A stretch of 10,980 bases of DNA from Funneliformis mosseae (GCA_910592005.1 CAJVPP010003717.1:1-10980); one strand, 5' to 3'. Shown: positions 1 through 9,087, numbered from the stretch's first letter. Numbers and translations are program-made. Notes: generated by a model not told the origin, from the sequence alone.

Positions 1-1711
1 TGTAGATCTTTATATTATACAAAATTGGCATTATTAATTGGCTAATAAATTTTTATAAGATGTTTTCCAAAATGTAAGGATTAAAATGAACTAAAAATTA
101 TGTTTCTAGCATTTGTAATTAATAAGTTATAAGCTTTTAAAGCTAAAAATAAGTTATTATATTTCTTTTATCAGCCACTATATCATTAATATAACAATAA
201 AATTAATTAATGCTATTATTTATAAAGATATAAATTTTGATTTAAAATTAATGAAACATTTAATAGTATATATAATATTTATTATTTGAATTATAAAAAT
301 ATAATATCTGAATATTTTAATTAATTTTACTTTTAGTATACCTTTATCAGCAGTAGTTCAAATTTATCTAAAACCTTAAGAGATATTTTAATAAAAGAGA
401 TTTTTAATAGAAGAGATATTTTATATTCAAAAATCTCAAATTGATATATATGTTAAATATTATTCAAAGCTAATTTTTATAATTAATATTATGCTTGTAA
501 TAAGGTATAATTTTATTTATTATATAAAATATATAAATTAATTACTTTGATATTAAAGATTTTTTATTTTTTATTAAAGATTGATAATTCTGATAATTTA
601 ATTTATTTTAAACATTTTATAAATAAATCCTAAATTATACTTAAATCTTTTATAATTTGTTAAAATTATTAATATTTTAGAAATTTGAGAGATTTAATAT
701 ATAAAAACTAATATATCATTATCTAATATTATTATATTATATTAAAATTATTCATATATTCATATATATTTATTTTTAATTAATAAAGGTCTTATTTATT
801 ATCACTTTTTTAAATAATATATACATAAAATACAAAATTTGCTATTATTTTAGTAAAGATTAATACAGTGTAAAATCTTTATAATAAGAACTTAGAAAAC
901 ATTAATAAAATTTAATTTTGCAATTAGATTTTAATCAAATAAAAAAATTGATTTGTAAAAATGAATCAATTTATAAAAAAAAGTTTTTTTTTAATTTTAA
1001 AAATTATTATAAACATTGTGTAATATATATATGAGCTAATCAGAAATTAGAATTTAAAAATCATATGAAATAATTTATTTTATTTTATTTTATTATTTTA
1101 TTATAAATTGCATCAGATATATAATGATGAAACTTATATTTTTTAGCTATAAAATCTACTATTTTTTTTAGTAATACTTTTTTAAAAATATTCATATTTT
1201 GTCATGATTTTTATATATATCTTCAAATTATTACTAAAAAAAAATTGAATCTAATATATATATTTTTGTTATACTTAATATATCTCTATATAATTTAATT
1301 TATAATAATATTTAGAATAAAATATATGAATAATAAAAGAATCATTCTAATAATTCATCAATATATATTTTTTTAATTTTAGTTTTTATAATTAATTTAA
1401 ATAAATTTAACCTAATATAACTTTATTAATATTAAAGATATTAAAATTCTAATTTAAAATTCTTAAAGAATAAATCATAGATTATTAATTTTATAGATTA
1501 AATTTTTAATTTTATATATAATAAAATTTTTTTTGCATTTTAAATTTATTATATTTTTACTATAATAAAGTTCTTATTTAGAAGTTTTATACATTAGTAC
1601 AAAAAAGGTGTTAACATACAAAATATTTATATTATATTTGATTCTTTTGAAATATGTGATTATAATATAAATAAAAAAAATTTATCTATAATTTTTATAA
1701 ATAAAATCTAA
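1..1711. other. AT-rich gene desert
   Basis: Sampled lines have roughly 8-20% G+C, and stop codons are dense in all frames. I see no ORF, splice-bounded exon, tRNA or rRNA signature. Homopolymer A and T runs and short pentanucleotide TTTTA-type runs (for example 1071-1104) are the only low-order structure. It is best read as intergenic DNA or very old decayed repeats. Confidence 0.7.
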
Positions 1712-2090
1712 AATTTTAAAAAAAATTATTTAAATCAAAATTTTAAGATAGAATATAAAATTGCAAAAAGAAAAATTTATGGTAAATATGCTACATTAAA
1801 GTGAAAATTAGTATCATTAGTAGCTAAATTTAATTTAATACATGTTGCAAATATTTTACAAAATTTAATTAAATTTATTGCAAGTAAATTCAAAAAAAAA
1901 GCTTATCAAAAGATTGAAATTATGTTTAAATAATAGTTTAAATAGTCTTAAAGAGATGGATATACATATCAGAATGGTCATAAAGATGAATATAATACAA
2001 AAAAATAATATTTACAAAAATTATAAAGAAAAGTATATACTTATTTATATTGTTTAAATAAAGAGAATATTTTTATTTAGATTTATTGTA
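1712..2090 (+). pseudogene. possible decayed ORF, family unknown
   Basis: One plus-strand frame stays open from 1712 to a TAA at 1931-1933, with a single TGA at 1802-1804. It then continues in the same frame, with scattered TAA and TAG stops, through protein-like stretches such as RDGYTYQNGHKDEYN to about 2090. The stops after 1930 are nearly all TAA or TAG, which is what CAA and CAG glutamine codons give after C-to-T change. The local composition is slightly less AT-rich than the flanks. The segment around AKRKIYGKYATLK reads like a real protein, but I do not recognise the family and no start codon is assignable. In DNA this AT-rich, Lys/Asn/Ile-rich translations arise by chance, so this is only a suggestion of a relic. 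Confidence 0.25.
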
Positions 2091-2882
2091 TTATATGATT
2101 GTTTAAATATTAATTGTATTTGTAAAATTTATCATTATATATATCTTTAATATTTTTAATAAAATAATGCATTAATCATATGATCTGCATATCATGTATA
2201 ATAGGAATGGTGTTTAAAAAATCATTAAGAATGATTGTTAAAAAGTTTTTTAATTTTACAAAAATAAAATTTTTAATAATAAAATAAATAAAAATAATAA
2301 TTTTTATTAATAATAAAAATATTGAAGAAATAATTATATTAAAATTAAAGATATTAAATAAATTAAATTACATTTTTAATTTAAAGTCAAAAAATAAAAT
2401 ACAAATAATTTATTTAAAAAAAATGTTATTTAAAAGTTATTTTAAGAGAAATTTATAATTAATATTTTTTTTAAAAAAATATTTAATATTTTTTTTTCTA
2501 ATTGATTTTTTTGATTGATTTAAAATTTAAAAATTCAAATTGGTTTAATTTTTAAAGAAAGGTAAAAAACAAAGTAAGTAGTATTAATTTTTTTTCTTTA
2601 GAAACTTATTTATAACATCTTTAAAATCTTAAATAATAATAGTAATAATAATTTAGTTAATATAAGCATTTGTAATACTAATAAAAAAATAATAGAGTTT
2701 AAAAAAAAGTTTTCTAAATTGTTAACAAATATTATTTATTATAATAATATACTGTATGTAACTGATAATCTAATAAATAGTTAAAAGATTTTTTATTATA
2801 ATAATTACTATATTTATATATTAAAAGAATGATTTGAAATATTCTAAAATTTATTATATTCTAGAAATATTCTTTAAGATAA
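2091..2882. other. AT-rich non-coding stretch
   Basis: Very AT-rich, with stops in every frame and many A/T homopolymers. I see no gene, tRNA or recognisable repeat boundary. It contains one ATACTGTATGTA-like motif near 2749-2760, similar to the motif in the 10384-10469 inverted repeat, which is probably chance in this composition. Confidence 0.6.
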
Positions 2883-3023
2883 AATATCTTATCAATCACA
2901 AATATTGATTTAATTTTAAATCTTGAAAAAGATTCGATATACCTTTTATGTGATTTACTTGATCTATTAAAAATTTTAAGCATTAAAGATCAGGATAAAA
3001 CATTTTTTTTGATTGGAAAATGA
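2883..3023 (+). other. short open segment, possible exon or gene fragment
   Basis: Forty-six codons are open between a TAA at 2880-2882 and a TGA at 3021-3023. The translation is balanced and protein-like (for example LLCDLLDLLKILSIKDQDK). There is no ATG near its beginning, so it could only be an internal or terminal exon or a fragment. It stops exactly where the G+C-richer island starts, which would fit an old coding remnant interrupted by an insertion. No family is recognised, and chance cannot be excluded at this length. Confidence 0.2.
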
Positions 3024-3690
3024 GCGGCTTGAACTCAGATGTAACAGTGACGTTTAAGTTCGTAATGGAATTATTGCATTTGGTCTTACAAAGGCTTCAA
3101 AAGCTTCGGTCAGTCTTGAAATGTGCAGTTTACTATTAAAATCACGAACGGATTATATAATTACTATGTCTAGTAACTCGCAAACGACCAAGTCGAGATG
3201 ATAGTCTTCCGTTTCGGAGATCAAATCCATAGATATAGTTACGAGGCAAAACTCATATCAAACGGCGAAAGTCAAAACGATTTTGACTTTCGACAGGTTT
3301 TCGAATATTATAGTTATGACAGTTTTTGTCTCACAAACCTAAAAGTGTAGGATCGGTAAAAGATAATACTATTGATACAATATATCAAAAGGGACTTGTT
3401 GAAATGTCGGAAAGTATATAAAGGTTTCTTTCTTGGAAAAGTCCGATTCCGAACAAGGCTTGTGCTAGGTATCAAACACTAAAAATTGAATGGACATTGT
3501 CAAATGTATCAAAATCGTTATAACGGAGTTTCATGGGGTGTGTAACAAAAGATCCGTTTTAGATTTTATATCTTCAGGGATCGACACAAAAGTTGTGGCG
3601 CAGGAAGTTCGATCAATTTATTGAAGAAAAAAATGAAACTTTACGATAGAAGGACGGAGCAATAGGACAATGAGAAAAAAAAAAAAAAAA
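3011..3690 (+). repeat. G+C-richer non-coding island with 3' A-run, repeat-like
   Basis: G+C rises abruptly to about 38% (23 of 60 in the line at 3061) from AT-rich flanks and falls again after about 3690. No frame holds a long ORF; the longest ATG frame noticed is 39 codons (3020-3139, starting MSGLNSDVT). The block ends in a run of 17-18 A residues at 3674-3691, followed by more A-rich sequence, like the tail of a retroposed copy read on the plus strand. An internal 12-bp hairpin lies at 3266-3292. I looked for a Pol III A box plus B box: GTTCGATCA near 3607 (plus) and GTTCAAGCC near 3028-3036 (minus) resemble B boxes, but no matching A box was found. No clear target-site duplication is visible. 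It could be a SINE-like or LINE-3'-end repeat, a solo LTR, or a decayed UTR-rich pseudogene. Confidence 0.45.
3266..3292. repeat. 12-bp perfect inverted repeat, 3-nt loop
   Basis: The arms CGAAAGTCAAAA and TTTTGACTTTCG are perfect reverse complements separated by CGA. As RNA or single-stranded DNA this would form a tight hairpin. It sits in the middle of the G+C-richer island and has no T-run after it, so it is not a typical terminator. Confidence 0.8.
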
Positions 3691-3691
3691 A
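3674..3691 (+). repeat. poly(A) run
   Basis: An uninterrupted A tract begins right after AATGAG and is followed by A-rich sequence to about 3704. It marks the right edge of the G+C-richer island and could be the tail of a retroposed element. It lies downstream of the F-box gene's 3' end (on the other strand) and is not part of that gene. Confidence 0.6.
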
Positions 3692-3718
3692 CAAAAAGAA
3701 AAACTGAATTTAAGGATT

Positions 3719-3724
3719 TTTATT
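3719..3724 (-). terminator. AATAAA poly(A) signal candidate for the F-box gene
   Basis: On the minus strand an AATAAA hexamer lies about 86 nt past the TAA of the F-box gene, in an AT-rich 3' flank. Its position fits a fungal cleavage/polyadenylation signal. In sequence this AT-rich the hexamer is also common by chance. Confidence 0.4.
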
Positions 3725-3809
3725 TAATTAAAGAATAAGAATGCAAAATATATCTATCTAATGCCACATCATAAAGTTAATAAATTATAAAAGTAGTACA
3801 AATGAACAT

Positions 3810-5243
3810 TTAATAATCAAAATTTTCAAATCCAAATTTCCTGATGACACCTAATTTTCTATATTTTTCAATTGTTGTAATGATCTCTTCATTCAATTCC
3901 AACGTCGTAACAAATAATTTTAACGGTTTATGTGGAATTCGATTTCCCCAACTTAAAAGAAATGATTCCATGTCCTCGCGAAATAATTCTCTTGTATCAT
4001 TATATAACTTCAATTCATTAAAATTTTTTGGTGAAAAGCTTGCGATAACTTCGAGAAACTCTTTCTCATTTAAAAAGTCATGACCACACCACATTTTGAT
4101 ACTTTCTAAAGCTTGACAACTATCAAGTATGGCTTTTAATAGATTCGTCTCATCCTTTCCAAATAATACGAAGAGATTTTTAAGATTTGGACAAAAACGA
4201 GATATTGATAATTTTACTGATTTGTTAACATCAGATAAAACCAATTCAACAAGGTTTTGTCCATTGTTTTCCAAAAATTTCGTGAAGAATTCACTTTTTG
4301 GTTGTCTGTTAGGAATTTTCAAGACTCGTAAATTTTGAAAGGTAACATGTTGTAATTTATCAAAATCGGAAATATATCGATCAGAGCAAATAAAGAGTTC
4401 TTGTAAATTCTCAAATAAAGCGATAAATGAGAATGATACACTGTCTATATCAGTATTAATGTGTAATTTTGTTAAATTATTATGATGTTTAGTTAGAGCG
4501 GGTATGATTTCCCTCCAATCTTTGTCTTCAAAAGCCTTTAAGTTTAAATATTTCAAATCGACTTGGAAGGTAATTAAGTCCTTCAACCCATCTGATACGC
4601 TGTTTTTAAATTCTATTGTCAATGATTGTATATTATAACATATTTGAGACATTTGAAAACAAAATTCGGGGTAAATATTTGAGTCACAACTAAATGCTGA
4701 TAGATCTTTCAAACAATCTTTTGCTCCGGGGAAATACGAAAAGGGCATGTATTGCGTGTCTAACCTTGAAACATAATCCAAAGATTTTAAAGATGAAATT
4801 TGACTCATGAAGCCTTTAAACAATTCTTGTAACATTAAATATTTACTAAAGTATAGGCTTTGCGAAGAAGAAATATGTTGTTTCTTTAGAGCATCTTCAA
4901 TAATTTGACCAATCGTACAAATTGAAAGAACCTTGACAAATGATAAATAATTAAATATTGGTGGGTTTAAGGTAGGCGTTGGAACAACAATTCCATTAAT
5001 ATTATATAAAAGGTCTTTTGATTCACTGGGGAGACAAGCAATTATGGTTCCAAGGGTTGCAAATGGTATATGTTCTCGATGATGTAAATAATATTGGATG
5101 CTAAAAATATTTCTCCAAAAAATCCTAACTGCAACTTCGCACCAAGAACGATTAACCAATAAGCATGAGCGTAATGAAATTTTGTCTTCTGCTAAGTATT
5201 CAAAGATTTCATTCAAACAATCAGCAGGAAGTTGACATGTCAT
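3810..5243 (-). CDS. F-box protein with LRR-like C-terminal region
   Basis: A single-exon gene of 477 residues. The ATG at 5243-5241 is chosen over the longer open frame, whose upstream start would be TTG, unlikely in a eukaryote; the ATG has A at -3 (AAAATGA). Residues 1-47 are a canonical F-box: MTCQLPADCLNEIFEYL, then SCLLVNRSWCEVAVRIFWRNI. From about 200 to 415, short NLxxLxL-type strands recur (about 230 LKYLNL, 256 NLTKLHI, 279 NLQELFI, 304 NLRVLKI, 330 NLVELVL, 353 NLKNLFVLF, 407 NFNELKL), a degenerate leucine-rich-repeat array. There is no signal peptide or membrane segment. By family knowledge the F-box binds Skp1 in an SCF ubiquitin ligase and the LRR part selects a substrate, which cannot be named here. 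The form matches the hugely expanded F-box family of Rhizophagus; about 480 residues is a usual length there. No break is visible, and G+C is about 35%. Confidence 0.92.
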   Translation of the reverse strand: MTCQLPADCLNEIFEYLAEDKISLRSCLLVNRSWCEVAVRIFWRNIFSIQYYLHHREHIPFATLGTIIACLPSESKDLLYNINGIVVPTPTLNPPIFNYLSFVKVLSICTIGQIIEDALKKQHISSSQSLYFSKYLMLQELFKGFMSQISSLKSLDYVSRLDTQYMPFSYFPGAKDCLKDLSAFSCDSNIYPEFCFQMSQICYNIQSLTIEFKNSVSDGLKDLITFQVDLKYLNLKAFEDKDWREIIPALTKHHNNLTKLHINTDIDSVSFSFIALFENLQELFICSDRYISDFDKLQHVTFQNLRVLKIPNRQPKSEFFTKFLENNGQNLVELVLSDVNKSVKLSISRFCPNLKNLFVLFGKDETNLLKAILDSCQALESIKMWCGHDFLNEKEFLEVIASFSPKNFNELKLYNDTRELFREDMESFLLSWGNRIPHKPLKLFVTTLELNEEIITTIEKYRKLGVIRKFGFENFDY

Positions 5244-5296
5244 TTTATAGATATACAAAAAAAAAAGGGAAATGACAAATTTTTTGTTAAAAAAAA

Positions 5297-5330
5297 GAGT
5301 GAGAAAGAGAGAGACGAAGGTGACGAAGGT
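5297..5330 (-). promoter_or_regulatory. pyrimidine-rich tract upstream of the F-box ATG
   Basis: Read on the minus strand, a CT-rich stretch (CTCTCTCTTTCTCACTC) lies about 55-85 nt before the ATG and includes a tandem 9-mer (plus-strand GACGAAGGT at 5313-5321 and 5322-5330). CT-rich tracts often sit at fungal transcription starts. The promoter role is inferred. Confidence 0.35.
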
Positions 5331-5351
5331 TCATTTTACGTTTCAACAAGG

Positions 5352-5361
5352 CCTTATAAAT
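5352..5361 (-). promoter_or_regulatory. TATA-like box candidate for the F-box gene
   Basis: The minus strand reads CATTTATAAG about 110 nt upstream of the ATG and just upstream of the pyrimidine tract. That order (TATA, CT tract, ATG) is a plausible fungal core promoter. A/T-rich chance matches are frequent here. Confidence 0.35.
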
Positions 5362-5570
5362 GATTTTCGTGCGACAAAGTTGAGTATATGTGGCTGGCAT
5401 AACGGATTGCCGTTTAATTAAATTAACCTGATTAGCAAAACTGCAGACGATCCTGTATTATTTGAGCATGATAATATGGTTTGATCAACATCAACAAATA
5501 AATGATTAACCAACCAAAATTGTCAATTTTATATCAATAAAAGTTGACTTACGAGTATAAACCTATATAA
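5362..5570. other. F-box gene upstream flank
   Basis: Intergenic sequence of intermediate G+C between the putative core promoter and the AT-rich desert. It includes a small AACGG-ATTG-CCGTT inverted repeat near 5401-5415. No ORF and no recognised regulatory site. Confidence 0.4.
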
Positions 5571-7560
5571 AACAGATTTTTAACTTATTTTTAAAAAAAG
5601 CGATTTAATACTATTATAATTAATAATAATTTATATTTTGTTTATATTAACAAAGAATTATATTTGATAATAAAATAAAAGTAATTAAATAAATTATTTA
5701 TTTTTTTTAATAATTTTAAATAAATAAATAAATTATATCTAAAATGCTTATTATTTCTTAGATTGTAGGATTTGTAGATATATTTGCTTGCTTATTTACT
5801 ATAAATTCTTTTCTGATTTACTTTTATGAAAAATTTTTTAGAAAGAAATTGTCTTTTATTTTTATAAAATAATTACATATAAGTATTAATAAGATAAATG
5901 AAATAAAAATACTAAATATAATAAATAAAAATATATGAAATAAAATACATAAATAAAATAAAACATAGAAATAATACATATAAATATAAAATGTTTATAA
6001 TAATCTAAGTTAAAATAAAATTTCATATATATTAAAAAGATGATTGATAAAAAAAGTATTATATAGATATTAAATATAATTAATATAATATTATTTAATA
6101 AATCTAAATAATACAAAAGTTATTTTATTTAAATTTAAATTTAAAAAAAAAATAATAAATGAATAAATAACTATCATATAATATTTTATAAATAAAAATT
6201 AAATTGTTTTTTAAGGTTTTAATTTTATTATAAAATTAAATTTTTTAAAATATAATGTATTAAAAATAAATAAAAAGTAAATAAATATATTTTATAAATA
6301 TTTAAAAATATATAATAATTCAAATAATTATTAAATATAATATTTTTATATTAAATATTTGATTTTTCTTTATATTTAGTTTATTAATAATTATATAATA
6401 AATATAAATTTAATTTAATAAAAATATTATATAAATAATTAAGTTATAAGATTAAATCATAAAAAAAACTAACCTAATTAATATTAATTTAACTATTATA
6501 TTAAATAAATTTTTATATTTTAAGTAAATTTAATATTATTTAAATGTAAATCTTATTTATAACTATATTAGTATCATAAAATGAATTATTAATGAATTTA
6601 TTAGTTATTTTTCTAATTTATTTAAAAAAGTTTTTTTTTTAATTATAAAATATATTTTAATCATTTATTTATTATTTCAAATTTATATAAAATTATTGAT
6701 AGAAAAAAGGAATTATAAGAGTTATTATAGTATTAACTAAAATAATTATTATATATTTATTTAAATTTAATAAAATATCTAAATTTTTTATTTAACTAAT
6801 TTTTTTATTAAACTTTTAATATAATTTTGCCATCTTTATAAGTTTTGATATAGTTTTTGAATTTTTTTAATAAAGTTTAATATAATTTGCTAAATTTTTA
6901 TCTTTATTATTTATATAATCTGCAAAACCTTTAGGTTTTAACTAGTAATTTTAGTTATAATACATTATTTTATTATAAAGAACTCTGAAAAATGACTTGT
7001 AAAAATTATATTTTGATTTACATAATTGTAAATTTTTGTTGAATGTGGTCTAATTTAATAAAAAATAAGGTTTTAATTTGTGATCCAACTTGATTTAACT
7101 TATTAAAAACTCTAATTATACAAAAATAATTTTTCTTTATTAAATATAAAATACTTTATAGTTAAATTTACATCTATTTTTATAACAAATAAAAATGATT
7201 TATTTGAAAATAATAATGAATTTAAAATTAATTTATTCTTAAGGATTATGAAATTATAAATTTAAATGGTATAAATAATAATAATTTAGGTTTATTAATT
7301 TATTAGCAAATTTATTAAATACAAATAATGATTCTAATAATCAAGAAGAATTTTTTATTTAAAATATAAGTATTTTTTTTAAAATATTATTTTCTTAAAA
7401 AAAAAAAAATTTGATTAAGCACTGGTTTTCTTTTTTTTTGGATTTTTATTTTATTTTATTTTATTTTATTTTTTTTAAAAAAAAAAAGTAATTTAAAGAA
7501 TATTTTATATAAAAACGTTTTGAAAAATGGCTAATTGTAACTTTTTATTTAATGTAATAT
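5571..7560. other. AT-rich gene desert
   Basis: About 2 kb of extremely AT-rich DNA with stops in all frames and long A and T homopolymers. A TTTTA-type pentanucleotide run lies at about 7443-7470. The only long frame (minus, about 5886-6116) encodes just Ile/Phe/Tyr/Leu-rich sequence as expected from composition. I see no gene, RNA or element boundary. Confidence 0.65.
7443..7470. repeat. TTTTA pentanucleotide microsatellite
   Basis: The unit TTTTA repeats about five times and runs into a T tract, with an A tract following (about 7480-7488). It is a simple repeat in non-coding DNA. Confidence 0.7.
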
Positions 7561-7568
7561 ATTAATAA

Positions 7569-7694
7569 AATATATGGAATTTGGATGATTTAGGATGGGA
7601 TTTGAGATTAGAGTGGAACTTGATATGGGTCAAAGACCATAATATTGGTTGTCACAAACAAATAGTAATGGAATTTTCTAATTATGTGAATTAA
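7569..7694 (+). other. short open segment with protein-like translation
   Basis: Forty-one codons are open between TAA at 7566-7568 and TAA at 7692-7694, at the left edge of the more G+C-rich region. The translation is Trp-rich (DDLGWDLRLEWNLIW, then VKDHNIGCHKQIVMEF), which is unlike random AT-rich DNA. No ATG precedes it, so if real it is a fragment or an internal exon. No family is recognised. Confidence 0.2.
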
Positions 7695-8378
7695 ACGTAA
7701 AGAATTTAATAAATAATTTAAAAAATAGTCATTCATGAATTACAGAATCGCATTTAATGAAAAACATTACTCCAATCCAGAAAATTAAATATAAATCAAA
7801 GTTGCATGTGTCCTGGTAATTGTCAATGTATTACCAAGTTACGCAGAAGTTTGTATATACAATGTAAATTCAAGAGCTTTATGAAATTTCAATGAACTAT
7901 AAATTTGAGCTAGTAGTTCGACTATTTTATATTTTCTAGATTAAAACATCAATAATTGTCTAATTTCATTTTGGTGCGAAATGAATTCTATAGTCTTCGC
8001 GTATTAATTACGATGGATGTCATCATCTGGAAAACTGGAGAAAGGATTGATTTTCATTCGATGAATACAAACAAAATCTGTCAACAGGAAAAGAAAGGCT
8101 TGCTTAATCCTCAAAAGATATTGCTTTTTGGCCTAACCAATTTTAGGAATATATCAACAGATTCGAAATAATTCCCTCCAAGGGATTTATAATTAATTTA
8201 GGCGAGGACGATGAAGACTAATGTAACAATTTTATAATTAACGAGATTATAAGGTTTTATTAATAAATACAAAAGAATACAAATTATTAGTGCTTCAATC
8301 GGCGTTCTGTAATAAGCATTAAGAGAAGAGACATTTAACCACAAAAGCAGAAACGAAACCTATTTCTATCTAAAATTA
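7695..8378. other. gene-like composition without an assignable gene
   Basis: G+C is clearly above the desert level. A 71-codon plus-strand frame (7956-8171) begins at TTG, with its first ATG at 8013 leaving 52 residues (MDVIIWKTGERIDF...). The opposite strand also has short open pieces there, so neither is convincing. It may be decayed coding or UTR sequence, or part of an unrecognised multi-exon gene. Confidence 0.4.
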
Positions 8379-8460
8379 TCACCGCATTAAGTTACGCAAC
8401 TCGTTCAATGCTAATAGCCAAATTTGCTCGACTTCATGAACCTTTTTATCTTTCTCATTT
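8379..8460 (-). other. candidate terminal exon
   Basis: A minus-strand segment follows an acceptor-like TTTCTAG (intron end at 8461) and runs to TGA at 8381-8379. It reads NEKDKKVHEVEQIWLLALNE, then LRNLMR. The composition is convincingly coding-like, and the frame is open back only to 8483. It could be the last exon of the gene that starts upstream on the same strand, but I could not join it to the preceding segments with confident splice sites. The product is unknown. Confidence 0.25.
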
Positions 8461-8535
8461 CTAGAAAGATATCCAACTCCGAATTAAATATATCTCTCGT
8501 GCCAACAAAAATTTATTATAAATCAAACTTCAAAA

Positions 8536-8646
8536 TTACAACAATAATAAGAACTTGTAAAAGGTAACTAAATTTTCTAATTTAGTCCTATCCGTCTTAT
8601 TATTGTCGATATTGTAACTTTTCTTATATCCCGACGAATTGATCTC
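8536..8646 (-). other. candidate internal exon
   Basis: Thirty-six codons are open after an acceptor-like ATATTAG (its AG ends at 8647), up to TAA at 8538-8536. The translation is hydrophilic and coding-like (EINSSGYKKSYNIDNNKTDR). A GTATTA donor at about 8798, inside the preceding open segment after ...GTACK, would join to it in phase. If used, the upstream gene would continue here instead of ending at 8658. Both readings are open, and only transcript data can choose between them. Confidence 0.22.
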
Positions 8647-8657
8647 CTAATATCTAG

Positions 8658-8988
8658 TCAACAAAGTTGCTGCTGACCTCTAATCAAGCGAACAATTAAA
8701 GTTTCGAAGTCTGAGTCACTGTAACAACAAGAACTTGCAAAAGGTTTTTTTGAAAGACAAAATTCCGAGAATTTGTGATCATTGACTGATTCTAATACTT
8801 TACATGCCGTTCCGTAGCTTGCTTGAAATCCTAAGGATGAATATGAAGTTAATAATGATAGGATTAAAGTAAGTTAGAAGAATAATCATACCTCCTCTTC
8901 CATGTCCATAAGCATGATATACTTTCTCTCCTAAATTGTAACATATTAGAACCTCGTTTTGAAACGTGGAATATAAATATTTTGACAT
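8658..8988 (-). CDS. predicted two-exon small protein, function unknown
   Basis: Exon 1 (8988-8892) and exon 2 (8830-8658) join across a 61-nt intron into an 89-residue frame ending in TGA at 8660-8658. The intron has a fungal donor (GAG|GTATGA), a CTAAC branch-like site and a TTAG acceptor, and the frame continues exactly across the join (…HAYGHGRG-G-FQASYGTACK…). Without splicing, both exons would be missed as short ORFs. The frame is also open upstream to 9060, where it reads into an F-box-like relic, so the ATG at 8988 may not be the true start. There is no signal peptide or membrane span; the C-terminal half carries several Cys and Ser (ASSCCYSDSD). I recognise no family for residues 1-89. 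It could be a young or decayed gene derived from an F-box locus. An AATAAA hexamer lies at 8517-8512 on the same strand. Confidence 0.35.
8831..8891 (-). other. predicted 61-nt spliceosomal intron
   Basis: Reading the minus strand, it starts GTATGATT, contains CTAAC about 40 nt before its end, and ends CATCCTTAG. Its length and signals are typical of fungal introns. Removing it keeps a 57-codon downstream frame open, which supports it. Confidence 0.5.
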
Positions 8989-9087
8989 AGTACATAAAAG
9001 GGAAAATTTAAAATTCCAAATTCTAACAGAAGTTTCACACCAAAGAATTTTAACTTGTAATTAAGAATGAAAGTGTAAAGTAGATTT
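8989..9087 (-). pseudogene. degenerate F-box domain relic
   Basis: The minus strand encodes VKILWCETSVRIWNF (about 9054-9010), in frame with the ATG at 8988. The intact F-box gene of this window has VNRSWCEVAVRIFWRNIF at the matching place, so WCE-x-x-VRI-W is shared, with a one-codon deletion before W. Upstream, 9087-9064 reads KSTLHFHS, resembling the family's DK-(I)-(S/T)-L-(R/H)-S stretch. An in-frame TAA then follows at 9063-9061, in the position of the CLL codons. The start of the domain (LPxDCLNEIFEYL) is not found further upstream, so the copy is truncated and broken. It may be the source of the adjacent open frame. Short similarity only, so moderate confidence. Confidence 0.45.

Noticed and set aside
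3025..3037. tRNA-like B box (GTTCAAGCC) on the minus strand
   Set aside because: The flanking bases do not form a T-arm stem and no A box lies at the right distance, so it is not a tRNA gene.
3844..4083. 79-codon plus-strand frame
   Set aside because: Lies entirely antisense to the F-box coding region and is composed of its shadow codons.
4129..4338. 69-codon plus-strand frame
   Set aside because: Also an antisense shadow of the F-box gene.
5244..5258. Five-residue N-terminal extension of the F-box protein
   Set aside because: It would start at TTG. The ATG at 5243 has a good context and gives the usual family N-terminus.
5886..6116. 76-codon minus-strand frame, hydrophobic
   Set aside because: Made almost only of Ile, Phe, Tyr and Leu codons as AT-rich DNA gives. 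It looks like a membrane protein only because of composition.
7820..7850. TGGTAAT/ATTACCA inverted repeat
   Set aside because: Only 7 bp arms, with no associated feature.
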